Assembly (NCBI GenBank): GCA_019695185.1
Contig: JAIBAN010000077.1
Span: 1-39,356 of the forward strand
Direction: 5' to 3'
DNA length: 39,356 bases
Source of the DNA: Blastocatellia bacterium
GTDB taxonomy: Bacteria; Acidobacteriota; Blastocatellia; Chloracidobacteriales; Chloracidobacteriaceae
Notes under the pieces: generated by a model
The model's input: the letters and a program-made list of their open reading frames with translations, nothing else
The model's database searches: none
Told to the model about the DNA's origin: nothing
Translations under genes and position numbers: made by a program
Part shown: piece by piece, positions 32,231 through 39,356 of the stretch
Layout: every line of letters begins with the position of its first letter
How positions within the stretch are numbered: the stretch's first letter is position 1

Positions 32231-35200
32231 TCAAAAAGTTGTCTGACCGAAAGAAACTGCCCGTAGAAACGAAAAATCAACTGAAGAAATCTGACCGTTT
32301 CCGCGACTGCCGTTATCGTTGCCGGGCACCACATCCACCGCCAGCAACTGCCGGGCGGTTGGGACGGCTTGAAATTGCAAAAAGGCACGGGTCAGGGCAA
32401 TGTCGCTGGCCTGAAACGACCCATCCCCCGAAGCATCGCCCCACAAGACAAATTCCGGAAACGTTGAAAGCGCACTTCCAGGATTAACGGCAGATTGGGC
32501 CAGCCCCTGTGTGGTCACGTCGGTGCTGTTGCTCCGGACGGTCAGATAGCCGTTGATGTTTCCACTGCCGGTGGCTGAAGCCGGTACGGTCACCTGCAAA
32601 ACGGTCGAACTGACCACCGTTACCTGCGATGCCGGAATCAACCGGGTTCCTCCGAAAAAGACCTGGGTGCCCGTGGCAAAATTGGTTCCAAAAACAGTAA
32701 TCGTCTTTCCGCTGGTGGAAGCCACCGGATAAAACTGCGTGACACCCAGCGTGGTTGAGGCATTAGCGACAATCACCGTGACCGAAGCAGTGCGGCTCTG
32801 GTTAAGGGAATCAAACACCGCCACCAAAATCACATGGTAGCCGTTGATTCTAAGCGGGCTTTGCGTGTTCCAGACGAACTGATAGGGGTACGTCGTATCC
32901 GTCCCGACCAGGGCACCGTCAATCGAGAACTCCACCCGCTGCACGGCCCGGTCATCCGCTGCCAAGGCATTGATGGTGACGGTTCCGCTCACCCGTTGAT
33001 TTTGCGCCGGAAATCCGATTCCGGCCACGGGTGGCTGGTCCGTCACGACCGTAAAGCCATTGGTCAGGGTAAAGCTGCGGCTGTCCGGATTGGTGAGGGT
33101 GACATTCAATGGTCCGGGTGGAGTTCCGGGGGGAATCGTCCAGGTGGCCAAAGCGGCAGTTGGCCCCAGCACCTGCACGGTGGCTGCCGTGCCGCCAAAT
33201 TGAACCGTTGCGCCGGTGACGAAATTGCTGCCGCCGAGCGTGACTTTCACCTGGTCACCGGCAAATCCGGTCAGCGGAGCAAGGCTTGAAATGACCGGTG
33301 TGGCGTTTGGATTGGGTCCGCAATTGAAGGTCGCACCGTTGTAAACCTGCGTGGTCAGGGTGTTCGTCCAGACATCCCGAATCGTGTATTGCCCGTTGAA
33401 CAACGCCACCGTCAGATTCCTGACCTGAAACGCTCCGCCAAACGACCCGCACCCAGCCTGCGAAACATCAAATGCCAGTTGGACGGTTTTGGCTCCCGTG
33501 GTGGTGAAGCTGACGCTTGTGACGGCGTGCGAAACCTGATAGTTGGTTGCATCCAGCAGGTCGGCGGAAACCAGATATTCGCCGGTTTCAGCCAGATTGA
33601 GCCCAACGGTTTCCACAATCGTGTCAGGCACCGTATCCGCATTGTCATCCCGTGATGTGTCGGAAAAGATTCCCGAAAAGAGGCGCGGCGTCGGCATGAC
33701 ATCAATCAGCGAAAAAGCCTGCCGCCCGTAATCGAAGCCCTGATTTTTGCCGCTGGCTTTGAACGCCACGCTGTAACTGTTGGCCGTCGTCGGCACCGTC
33801 ACGGTATTGCCATAAAGCCCGTCACCGGCTGCGCCGTCGTTATGCGTTCCATCGTCAAAGAGCGTGGCCGAGGCGAGCGTCTGCAAATTCTCGTCCGTTA
33901 CCGTGGCATTCATCGAGGTCACCGTGACACCGCTCCGGTTTCCGGTCAGGCGGGCATTCAAAATGGCGGTTTCACCTGGCAGGTAGGCCAGTTTGTTGAC
34001 GCTGCCGAGCAGCCGGAAAAACGACTGTTCGTTGGCTCCGACGGCTGCCGCCCCGCCGCCGATGTCAGGACTGAGCCGCACCCGCCAGTTGCCGGTGCGC
34101 GGGTTATAGACGGTGAAAATTTGTCCGAACGCCGTATTGGCAAAGCCAATGTTAGGTTGGTTTTGGTAGTTGGTTGAGTTGATGACCAGTCCGGTTGGGT
34201 CCACCAGCGCAACCCCGACATTTCCCTGGGCAATCGTGACGGCGAAACTGACGGCATCCGTCTGGGAAACCGGTATCGTCACGTTCTGGGTGAAAATCGG
34301 GAGCAAAATCACATAATCAACCGAAATGGTTGAGCTTTGCAGGACGGAACCAAGCGTTGTTCCCGGTACGGCGGGCGGCGTCGGCTGGGTGAAATCCGGC
34401 AGGAGGTAGCGTTCCAGAATGTCCGGAATGCCGCTTGGTTCCAAAAAGGCCGGAGGCTGTGACAGGAGCGGCAGCCGCAGCAGTGAATTATGGACAAACG
34501 GGACCGCCTGAAACGGCGTGAACGTTTGCAGCGGAACATAATCCGTTGCGGTGCGGTTGGTCAGGACGTTGAGACTGTTCAAGGACTCCTGCGGATAGAC
34601 AAGGCCGTCGCTGGTTCCCAAAAATCCGGTTCCCTGCACGGCGTAGACCGGCGATTTGAAATTCGGATACCACGTGTTGTACTTCGAAAGCTGGACTTCA
34701 TTCAGATTGAAAAACTCCGAAGCCGCAAACTGGGTCCCGCTGTGCGGCGTGCCCAGCGTATAGACCTTTTCAATCCGCTGCCGCCAGACGGGAAAATTCC
34801 ACTGGATGGTACGGGCCAGAATTCCGCCCTGGCTGTGGCAAATCATCCGCACATGGGGCGGAGTTTGAAACAGTCCGGCCATATCCAAATTGAGCTGGCT
34901 GACCATCTCATTGGCCATGGTTTCGTACGAGGCACTGATAAACTGATGGGAGCCGGTAAAGACAATCCGACCCTGAATGCGTTGGGCATTGTTGACGGTG
35001 GCAGTCCGGGAAAGCAGATAGCTGGCCCAATCGGCCCAGGCCGTATAGCAATCCCCCAAACCGTGGACGAGGACCAATGGCAACGGATAATCGGCATTGA
35101 CGACGGTCGGAGTGGCAAAACTGACCGGAAAGGATGCGGTTTGCTGCACGGCAGTCCGACTCAGTTTATTTCCTGCCGGAGGCACGCAGCCAGCTACCAA

Positions 35201-35626
35201 CGGGTCGGTTGAAAGATTGTTGACCGTGATGTTGTCATCGTAGGTCAGCCGGGCCAACAGGTAATAGGAATTGCCCTCCACCAAATCAGTTTCCGCGCCC
35301 GAAAGCAGGTTTTGCGAAGTAAAGGTTCCATCGGGATTCACCCGTAATTGAATCACCGGTGGCGCAGTCGGTGCGGCTCCGGCGGGCAACACATCAATCC
35401 GGCTGTTGGCGCTGGCGGCTCCCAGATTGTCAATATTGGTGATTTGTCCCGGATTGGCTTCGTTGACCACCCGCAGGCGTCCGGAAATCACCGGGCTGCC
35501 CTGTTTGGTAACTGCCAGAGCCTGAACCTTGGGAGCCTGGACCGCTCCCAACCAGAAAAAACAGGTAACCACCAAACCAAGCATCAGGAAATTGGTGAGG
35601 AAAGACGTTCGTGCTCGATACGACAT
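32231..35626 (-). CDS. Very large secreted lipase-like protein with IPT/TIG, Ig-like and dockerin-like domains
   Basis: A 1131-residue exported protein. Signal peptide about residues 1-37. Residues about 170-400 are a triacylglycerol-lipase/PGAP1-type alpha/beta hydrolase: oxyanion LVLVHGLGDCYTAWADW, nucleophile CHSQGG (S265) and LGTPHSG. Then a beta-rich region with a FDDGTHNDGAAGDGLYGN calcium-like motif, an IPT/TIG domain (ISSLAPLTGFAGDQVKVTLGG), an Ig-like domain (DQPPVAGIGFPAQNQRVSG), a second IPT-like domain and a C-terminal dockerin-like segment (WGDASGDGSFQASDIALTRAFL, then RGNGQISSVDFSFLRA). The last could bind a cohesin, though none is visible. I start at 35626 after GGAGC; the upstream frame is a hairpin repeat. 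Confidence 0.88.
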   Translation of the reverse strand: MSYRARTSFLTNFLMLGLVVTCFFWLGAVQAPKVQALAVTKQGSPVISGRLRVVNEANPGQITNIDNLGAASANSRIDVLPAGAAPTAPPVIQLRVNPDGTFTSQNLLSGAETDLVEGNSYYLLARLTYDDNITVNNLSTDPLVAGCVPPAGNKLSRTAVQQTASFPVSFATPTVVNADYPLPLVLVHGLGDCYTAWADWASYLLSRTATVNNAQRIQGRIVFTGSHQFISASYETMANEMVSQLNLDMAGLFQTPPHVRMICHSQGGILARTIQWNFPVWRQRIEKVYTLGTPHSGTQFAASEFFNLNEVQLSKYNTWYPNFKSPVYAVQGTGFLGTSDGLVYPQESLNSLNVLTNRTATDYVPLQTFTPFQAVPFVHNSLLRLPLLSQPPAFLEPSGIPDILERYLLPDFTQPTPPAVPGTTLGSVLQSSTISVDYVILLPIFTQNVTIPVSQTDAVSFAVTIAQGNVGVALVDPTGLVINSTNYQNQPNIGFANTAFGQIFTVYNPRTGNWRVRLSPDIGGGAAAVGANEQSFFRLLGSVNKLAYLPGETAILNARLTGNRSGVTVTSMNATVTDENLQTLASATLFDDGTHNDGAAGDGLYGNTVTVPTTANSYSVAFKASGKNQGFDYGRQAFSLIDVMPTPRLFSGIFSDTSRDDNADTVPDTIVETVGLNLAETGEYLVSADLLDATNYQVSHAVTSVSFTTTGAKTVQLAFDVSQAGCGSFGGAFQVRNLTVALFNGQYTIRDVWTNTLTTQVYNGATFNCGPNPNATPVISSLAPLTGFAGDQVKVTLGGSNFVTGATVQFGGTAATVQVLGPTAALATWTIPPGTPPGPLNVTLTNPDSRSFTLTNGFTVVTDQPPVAGIGFPAQNQRVSGTVTINALAADDRAVQRVEFSIDGALVGTDTTYPYQFVWNTQSPLRINGYHVILVAVFDSLNQSRTASVTVIVANASTTLGVTQFYPVASTSGKTITVFGTNFATGTQVFFGGTRLIPASQVTVVSSTVLQVTVPASATGSGNINGYLTVRSNSTDVTTQGLAQSAVNPGSALSTFPEFVLWGDASGDGSFQASDIALTRAFLQFQAVPTARQLLAVDVVPGNDNGSRGNGQISSVDFSFLRAVSFGQTTF

Positions 35627-35655
35627 CGGTTTTGCTCCGGTACATCTGTTTTCTT

Positions 35656-35737
35656 TTTCACCGCAGAGGCGCAGAGGAAACACAGAGAAAAACAAAAAAA
35701 CTCTGTGGAAACTCTGCGCCTCTGCGGTGAAAAGCTT
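35656..35737. repeat. CACCGCAGAGGCGCAGAG hairpin repeat, copy b
   Basis: Inverted repeat with the same ends as copy a (TTTCACCGCAGAGGCGCAGA left, its complement right) around AACACAGAGAAAAAC-type loop sequence. It sits between two co-directional genes, just upstream of the large lipase start. Confidence 0.9.
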
Positions 35738-35741
35738 TTCT

Positions 35742-36527
35742 TTACAACTCACTGAAAACTCCACGGGCAGCTCTGAGACTGATTCGTTGATTGGCGGCAT
35801 AGGCACGGGCGGCCCGCTCGCGGATTTGAGCCGGTGTTTCGTTTTTCAGCCAGCCATCCAACGCAGCTTTGAGCAGGAAAGAGCCTGGATACATCAATTG
35901 TCTGGTCAACAGCAAGGGACGGGAACCCCCAGCCGTCAGGCGGTTGAGAAAATACTGCTCACTGGCGCAACAGAGCACAATCGCAGCTTTTCCCTTTCCG
36001 CCAGCTCCCGGCCCTGTCGGAAGTTGAAAATCCATCAGGCCATTGTGGCCGATGTAGGCCACACAATCCGCCCCGCCAGCAAGTGACAGGCGCACGATTT
36101 TGCCATCGGCCTGAACCTCAATGCTTTCCCCTTTGCCGGTGGCCGCCGCCGTCAAGAAATCAGCCACCGCCTGTTTGATTTCCGCTCCGCGATAAGCATC
36201 CGCCACAATAAAAAGGTTGCTGGTACTGTGTCTGAACACCAGCCGTTCCAGGACGGCGCTTTTGGGTTTGGCCGCAGTCGTGGCTGGTTTCCAGTCTTTC
36301 AGGTGACCGAAATGGCCTTTGAACCCTTCTCCGCTGCCCCAATAGAGATTTCGCGCCGGGTCCTCTCCATTTCCAATTTTTTCCGGAACCGGAACTATTC
36401 CTTGATTTTTGTTGTCGCACAGGGCAACAAAGAGGTGAACGGTCCGTGGCTGTTCCTGTGCCTTGCCAGTCAGAAACCCACAGCCCAAAACAGCCAGAAA
36501 CAAAATCAGCGGTCGCAGGATTTTCAT
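35742..36527 (-). CDS. Exported protein, possible caspase-like (clan CD) fold
   Basis: A 261-residue exported protein (signal peptide about residues 1-23). Its conserved-looking blocks are VHLFVALCDNKNQGIVPVP, GNGEDPARNLYWGSGEGFKGHF, DCVAYIGHNGLMDF and AAIVLCCASEQYF. The last two match in order and hydrophobicity the strand-His-Gly and strand-Cys blocks of caspase-like peptidases (H161 and C186 or C187), except that Asn replaces the Gly after the His. The end SRPLLLTRQLMYPGSFLLKAALDGWL would suit the following strand and helix. This is my reading, not an established assignment. The start is ATG 36527; a GTG nine bases earlier is in frame. It is co-directional with the large lipase downstream. 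Confidence 0.7.
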   Translation of the reverse strand: MKILRPLILFLAVLGCGFLTGKAQEQPRTVHLFVALCDNKNQGIVPVPEKIGNGEDPARNLYWGSGEGFKGHFGHLKDWKPATTAAKPKSAVLERLVFRHSTSNLFIVADAYRGAEIKQAVADFLTAAATGKGESIEVQADGKIVRLSLAGGADCVAYIGHNGLMDFQLPTGPGAGGKGKAAIVLCCASEQYFLNRLTAGGSRPLLLTRQLMYPGSFLLKAALDGWLKNETPAQIRERAARAYAANQRISLRAARGVFSEL

Positions 36528-36545
36528 ATAACACACAAAGAATTT

Positions 36546-36614
36546 TTAACCGCGAAATACGCGAAAAAAAGAAAAGAAAATCTTTGAAAAGTTTCGCGTA
36601 TTGCGCGGTTTATC
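36546..36614. repeat. CCGCGAAATACGCGAAA hairpin
   Basis: TAACCGCGAAATACGCGAAA (left, from 36548) is nearly the reverse complement of TTTCGCGTATTGCGCGGTTT (36592-36611), with an A-rich loop. It lies between divergent genes and just before the hydrolase start. Confidence 0.85.
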
Positions 36615-36632
36615 AAAAGGAATCAACAGCGG

Positions 36633-37490
36633 ATGAAGTTTGAGCATACAACAATTCGGGCCACGGATGGGTTTGAATTGGCGGCAACTGTTTTTGAGCC
36701 GGACGGTGGGCAATCAGCCACACCATTGGTGATTATCAATTCGGCAATGGGCGTCAAACGGCGCTATTACGAAAAATTCGCTTCGTTTCTGGCGGAACAG
36801 GGCTGCACCGCCATTACCTATGACTATCGCGGCATTGGGGATTCACGTCCCCGGCACTTGCGCGGGTTTTCCGCCCGGCTGACTGAGTGGGGGGAAAAAG
36901 ATTTCACCGGCGTCCTCGCCTGGGCATTGGGGCGAAAACATTTTTCCCGTATCAGTCTGGTTGGACACAGTGTCGGCGGGCAAATCGTCGGGCTGTCCCC
37001 GCACAATGAACACCTGGCTGCACTCGTCTTTGTCGCAGCTCAAAGCGGTGACTGGCGGACCTGGGATGGAATGGGGCAGATGCGGATGTGGCTGCTTTGG
37101 CATGCCATGATTCCGGGCTTGTGCGGAGTGTACGGCTACCTGCCGGGCTGGTCCGGAATCGGCGAAGACGTACCCAAAGGGGTAGCCCTGGAATGGGCGA
37201 CCTGGGGGAGGCGACCCCATTACATTCTGGGCGGAGCTGATTTGGCTGCCCGGAAACCCGGATTTGACCGGGTCCGAACTTCCTTGACGGCATTCAGTTT
37301 TGCCGATGACAATTACGCCCCCCGGCGGGCGGTGGAAGCACTTTTGGGGTTTTATGCGCAGGCCGGTATCAGCCATCATCATGTGCGGCCCGGCGAAAAC
37401 GGTTTGCCCAACGTGGGACATTTCGGCTTTTTCCGCGAAAAGTTCAAGGATTCATTGTGGCAGCAGACACTCACGGCATTGCAAATCTAA
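36633..37490 (+). CDS. Alpha/beta hydrolase
   Basis: A 285-residue serine hydrolase. The nucleophile elbow is GHSVGG at 111-116 (S113), the acid is probably D225 or D226 in FSFADDNYAP, and the histidine H263 in NVGHFGFFRE. The start region PLVIINSAMGVKRRYYEKFASFLAEQGCTAITYDYRGIGDS matches the lysophospholipase/aminopeptidase-like subgroup often listed as serine aminopeptidase S33. No signal peptide, so it is cytoplasmic. Substrate not deducible. A hairpin repeat separates it from the carboxyltransferase gene on the same strand; whether they are co-transcribed is unclear. Confidence 0.9.
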   Translation: MKFEHTTIRATDGFELAATVFEPDGGQSATPLVIINSAMGVKRRYYEKFASFLAEQGCTAITYDYRGIGDSRPRHLRGFSARLTEWGEKDFTGVLAWALGRKHFSRISLVGHSVGGQIVGLSPHNEHLAALVFVAAQSGDWRTWDGMGQMRMWLLWHAMIPGLCGVYGYLPGWSGIGEDVPKGVALEWATWGRRPHYILGGADLAARKPGFDRVRTSLTAFSFADDNYAPRRAVEALLGFYAQAGISHHHVRPGENGLPNVGHFGFFREKFKDSLWQQTLTALQI

Positions 37491-37504
37491 ACTATTGTTT
37501 TTTC

Positions 37505-37602
37505 TTCACCACCGCAGGCGCAGAGGAGGCGTAGAGTTTTCGCAGAGTTGTTTACTTTTCTCTGCGTATGCTCTGCGCCTCCTCTGCGCCTGCGGCGGTG
37601 AA
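37505..37602. repeat. CACCGCAGAGGCGCAGAG hairpin repeat, copy c
   Basis: Inverted repeat beginning TTCACCACCGCAGGCGCAGA and ending in its near complement, with CGCAGAG and CTCTGCG units inside. It ends 9 bp before the ribosome binding site of the carboxyltransferase gene. Confidence 0.9.
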
Positions 37603-37627
37603 AAAATAAGAAGGAATGAAAATTCAC

Positions 37628-39202
37628 ATGAACGACGCACCTGAACTGGAAGGAATCTGGCAGGCGGAAGTCGAGGAACTCCGTCAGCGCGAAGAACTGG
37701 CCCGTGAAATGGGCGGCCCCGAAAAAGTTGCCAAACATCAGGCCCAGGGAAAACTGACCGTCCGCGAGCGGATTGACGCCGTGCTTGACATTGGCTCCTT
37801 TCATGAGGTGGGAGCCCTGGCCGGAACCGGCGAATACGAGGGAACCAGGCTCAAGTCCTTTATTCCGGCTAATTTTGTCTGCGGAACCGGCTCCATCAAT
37901 GGCCGCAAAGTGGTGGTGGGCGGAGATGATTTTACGGTGCGCGGCGGAGCGGCTGATGCCGCCATCATTGCCAAACAGATTTATGCCGAACAGATGGCCA
38001 ACAGCCTGAAAATTCCAATGGTGCGGCTGGTGGATGGAACCGGCGGCGGCGGCAGTGTCAAACTGTTGGAAAAGTACGGTTTCACCTATGTTCCGTTTAA
38101 TCCGGGCTGGGATTTGGTGGTGGAAAATATGAGTCTGGTTCCCGTGGCTGCCGCCTGCCTGGGTTCGGTGGCCGGACTCGGTTCCGCCCGGCTTGTGATG
38201 TCGCATTTCTCGGTGATGGTCGAAAAGACCGCCCAGGTGATGGTGGCCGGACCGCCCGTCGTCAAATTCGGCACCGGCGAACAGGTCACCAAAGAAGACC
38301 TGGGAGGTGCGCAGGTTCATCGCACCAATGGCGCGGTGGATATGGTGGTTCCCACTGAAATGGATGCCCTGACCGCCATTCGCCGGTTTTTGTCGTACCT
38401 GCCGCAAAATGTATTCCAGTTGCCGCCGGTGGAAGTCGCCTGTGACCCCGCAGACCGGCGCGAACCCTGGCTGCTTTCGGCCATTCCGCGCAATCGCCGC
38501 CACCGCTACAAAATCCGTCCGATTCTGGAAGCCATTTTTGACGAAGGTTCACTGTTTGAAATGGCCTGTTACGGCGGTTCGACCGTGACGGCACTGGCCC
38601 GCCTGGATGGAAAACCGGTTGGCGTGGCGGCCTCCGATTGTTTTGTCGGAGGCGGCGCGCTTTCCGTGGAAGGTGCCGAAGCTTTGATTCGACTGGCCGA
38701 CCTGTGCGACACCTTTCACTTGCCGCTGGTGATGTTGACGGACCAGCCTGGTATCGCCATTGGACGCGCCGCCGAACGACGGGGAGTCATCCGCCATGGT
38801 GCGCGGGCGATAGCGGCCATCTATCAGGCACGGGTTCCGGCGGCGGAGGTGATTTTGCGGCGGGTCTATGGCGTGGGCGGAGCGGGCGCTTCCAACCGGC
38901 ACCGCTTTGTACAAAGGTTTGCCTGGCCTTCCGGCGATTGGGGTTCGCTGCCGCTTGAAGGAGGCATCGAAGCAGCCTATCGGCGCGAGCTTGAATCCAG
39001 CCCCGACCCGGCCCGCCTGCTGGCTGAAATCAACGCCCGGCTGGATGCCGTTCGGTCTCCGTTCCGCACTGCCGAACACTTTGGCATTGAGGAAATCATT
39101 GACCCGCAGGACACGCGCCCACTCCTGTGCGAATGGGTCCGCGATGCCTATGAACTGTTGCCTTCGCTGCTGGGGCGTCCGGCACGGGGAACCCGTCCGT
39201 AG
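37628..39202 (+). CDS. Acyl-CoA carboxylase carboxyltransferase subunit (propionyl/methylcrotonyl-type)
   Basis: A 524-residue biotin-dependent carboxyltransferase. The N-domain begins with GKLTVRERIDAVLD and has the oxyanion-type GTGGGGSV loop, FSVMVEKTAQVMVAGPPVV and GEQVTKEDLGGAQVH. The C-domain has the second oxyanion region VGGGALSVEGAEALIRLADLCDTF, LVMLTDQPGIAIG and a GVGGAGASN loop. It resembles subunits that carboxylate propionyl-CoA or branched acyl-CoAs; the sequence alone does not fix the substrate. No biotin carboxylase or carrier gene is adjacent. I start at ATG 37628, 12 bp after AAGGA; an ATG at 37616 directly abuts that site and is unlikely to be used. Confidence 0.92.
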   Translation: MNDAPELEGIWQAEVEELRQREELAREMGGPEKVAKHQAQGKLTVRERIDAVLDIGSFHEVGALAGTGEYEGTRLKSFIPANFVCGTGSINGRKVVVGGDDFTVRGGAADAAIIAKQIYAEQMANSLKIPMVRLVDGTGGGGSVKLLEKYGFTYVPFNPGWDLVVENMSLVPVAAACLGSVAGLGSARLVMSHFSVMVEKTAQVMVAGPPVVKFGTGEQVTKEDLGGAQVHRTNGAVDMVVPTEMDALTAIRRFLSYLPQNVFQLPPVEVACDPADRREPWLLSAIPRNRRHRYKIRPILEAIFDEGSLFEMACYGGSTVTALARLDGKPVGVAASDCFVGGGALSVEGAEALIRLADLCDTFHLPLVMLTDQPGIAIGRAAERRGVIRHGARAIAAIYQARVPAAEVILRRVYGVGGAGASNRHRFVQRFAWPSGDWGSLPLEGGIEAAYRRELESSPDPARLLAEINARLDAVRSPFRTAEHFGIEEIIDPQDTRPLLCEWVRDAYELLPSLLGRPARGTRP

Positions 39203-39213
39203 GTGGGTTCAGG

Positions 39214-39356
39214 GTAGGGTTCAGGGTTCAGGTTTCAGGGTCCAGGGTTCAGGTTTCAGGGTCCAGGGTTCAGGGTTCAGGGTCCAGGGTTCAGGGTTCA
39301 GGGTCCAGGGTTCAGGGTTCAGGGTTCAGGGTCCAGGGTCCAGGGTTCAGGGTTCA
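39214..39356. repeat. TCAGGGT/CCAGGGT heptamer array at the right edge
   Basis: About twenty heptamers (TCAGGGT, CCAGGGT, TCAGGTT) follow the last gene and run out of the window, so the full length is unknown. The unit is the reverse complement of the array at 12-114 and the same as at 15187-15309. Confidence 0.94.

Noticed and set aside
35627..35806. N-terminal extension of the large lipase
   Set aside because: The added 60 residues would be translated from the hairpin repeat and the end of the neighbouring gene, and would place the signal peptide internally.

Overview
ORGANISM. The window reads as chromosomal DNA of a free-living bacterium with moderately high G+C. Secreted proteins, two-heme cytochrome, Tat-exported molybdoenzyme, ECF sigma and sigma-54 regulators, many Ser/Thr-kinase-type and peptidase genes, and very abundant heptamer arrays and hairpin repeats between genes are what I would expect from an Acidobacteriota genome (Blastocatellia-like). 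That assignment is inference from gene style; no rRNA or tRNA gene is visible to confirm it.

LAYOUT. 1-421: heptamer array and empty leader. 0.4-5.0 kb: co-directional oxidative cluster (a small conserved protein, DyP peroxidase, cytochrome P450, class 3 lipase). 5.0-6.6 kb: AT-richer restriction-modification pair with overlapping 3' ends. 6.8-9.6 kb: BstA/DinB-type thiol transferase and a secreted M13 metallopeptidase. 9.9-13.2 kb: secreted Asp-box propeller and a secreted helical protein of unknown role. 13.3-15.0 kb: two-gene module of an ExeA/TniB-type AAA ATPase and a ribbon-helix-helix (RHH) protein whose gene carries ten copies of a 12-bp palindrome. 15.4-18.4 kb: large TPR/sigma-54 activator. 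18.9-23.7 kb: secreted EndoG-type nuclease, CsgG-like lipoprotein-machinery protein, membrane kinase fused to an FGE-like domain. 24.2-27.8 kb: ECF sigma, zinc anti-sigma, two exported proteins (one a predicted metallopeptidase), closed by a terminator. 27.8-28.9 kb: a CxxC protein bounded by approximately 73-bp direct repeats. 28.8-30.7 kb: diheme cytochrome c and sulfite-oxidase-like enzyme. 30.9-32.0 kb: small membrane protein and class II aldolase. 32.2-36.5 kb: very large secreted lipase with IPT and dockerin-like domains and an exported protein with a possible caspase-like core. 36.6-39.2 kb: alpha/beta hydrolase and an acyl-CoA carboxylase carboxyltransferase; heptamer array to the end.

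WHAT STANDS OUT. (1) The 12-mer GTGGCTTGCCAC occurs ten times (seven exact on one strand or the other, the rest with one mismatch) inside the RHH gene and is translated in all three reading frames, so the DNA word, not the peptide, is being kept: an iteron-, operator- or centromere-like cluster beside an AAA ATPase. (2) Short tandem arrays (mostly 7-bp units, one 9-bp) occur as inverted pairs in intergenic gaps, so each transcript could fold into a long hairpin; two of these pairs lie against start codons (anti-sigma factor, cytochrome c). (3) A dispersed repeat with a 10-bp-arm palindrome and a conserved second block about 35 bp away occurs three times, twice bracketing a single gene. All functional readings of these repeats are inference.
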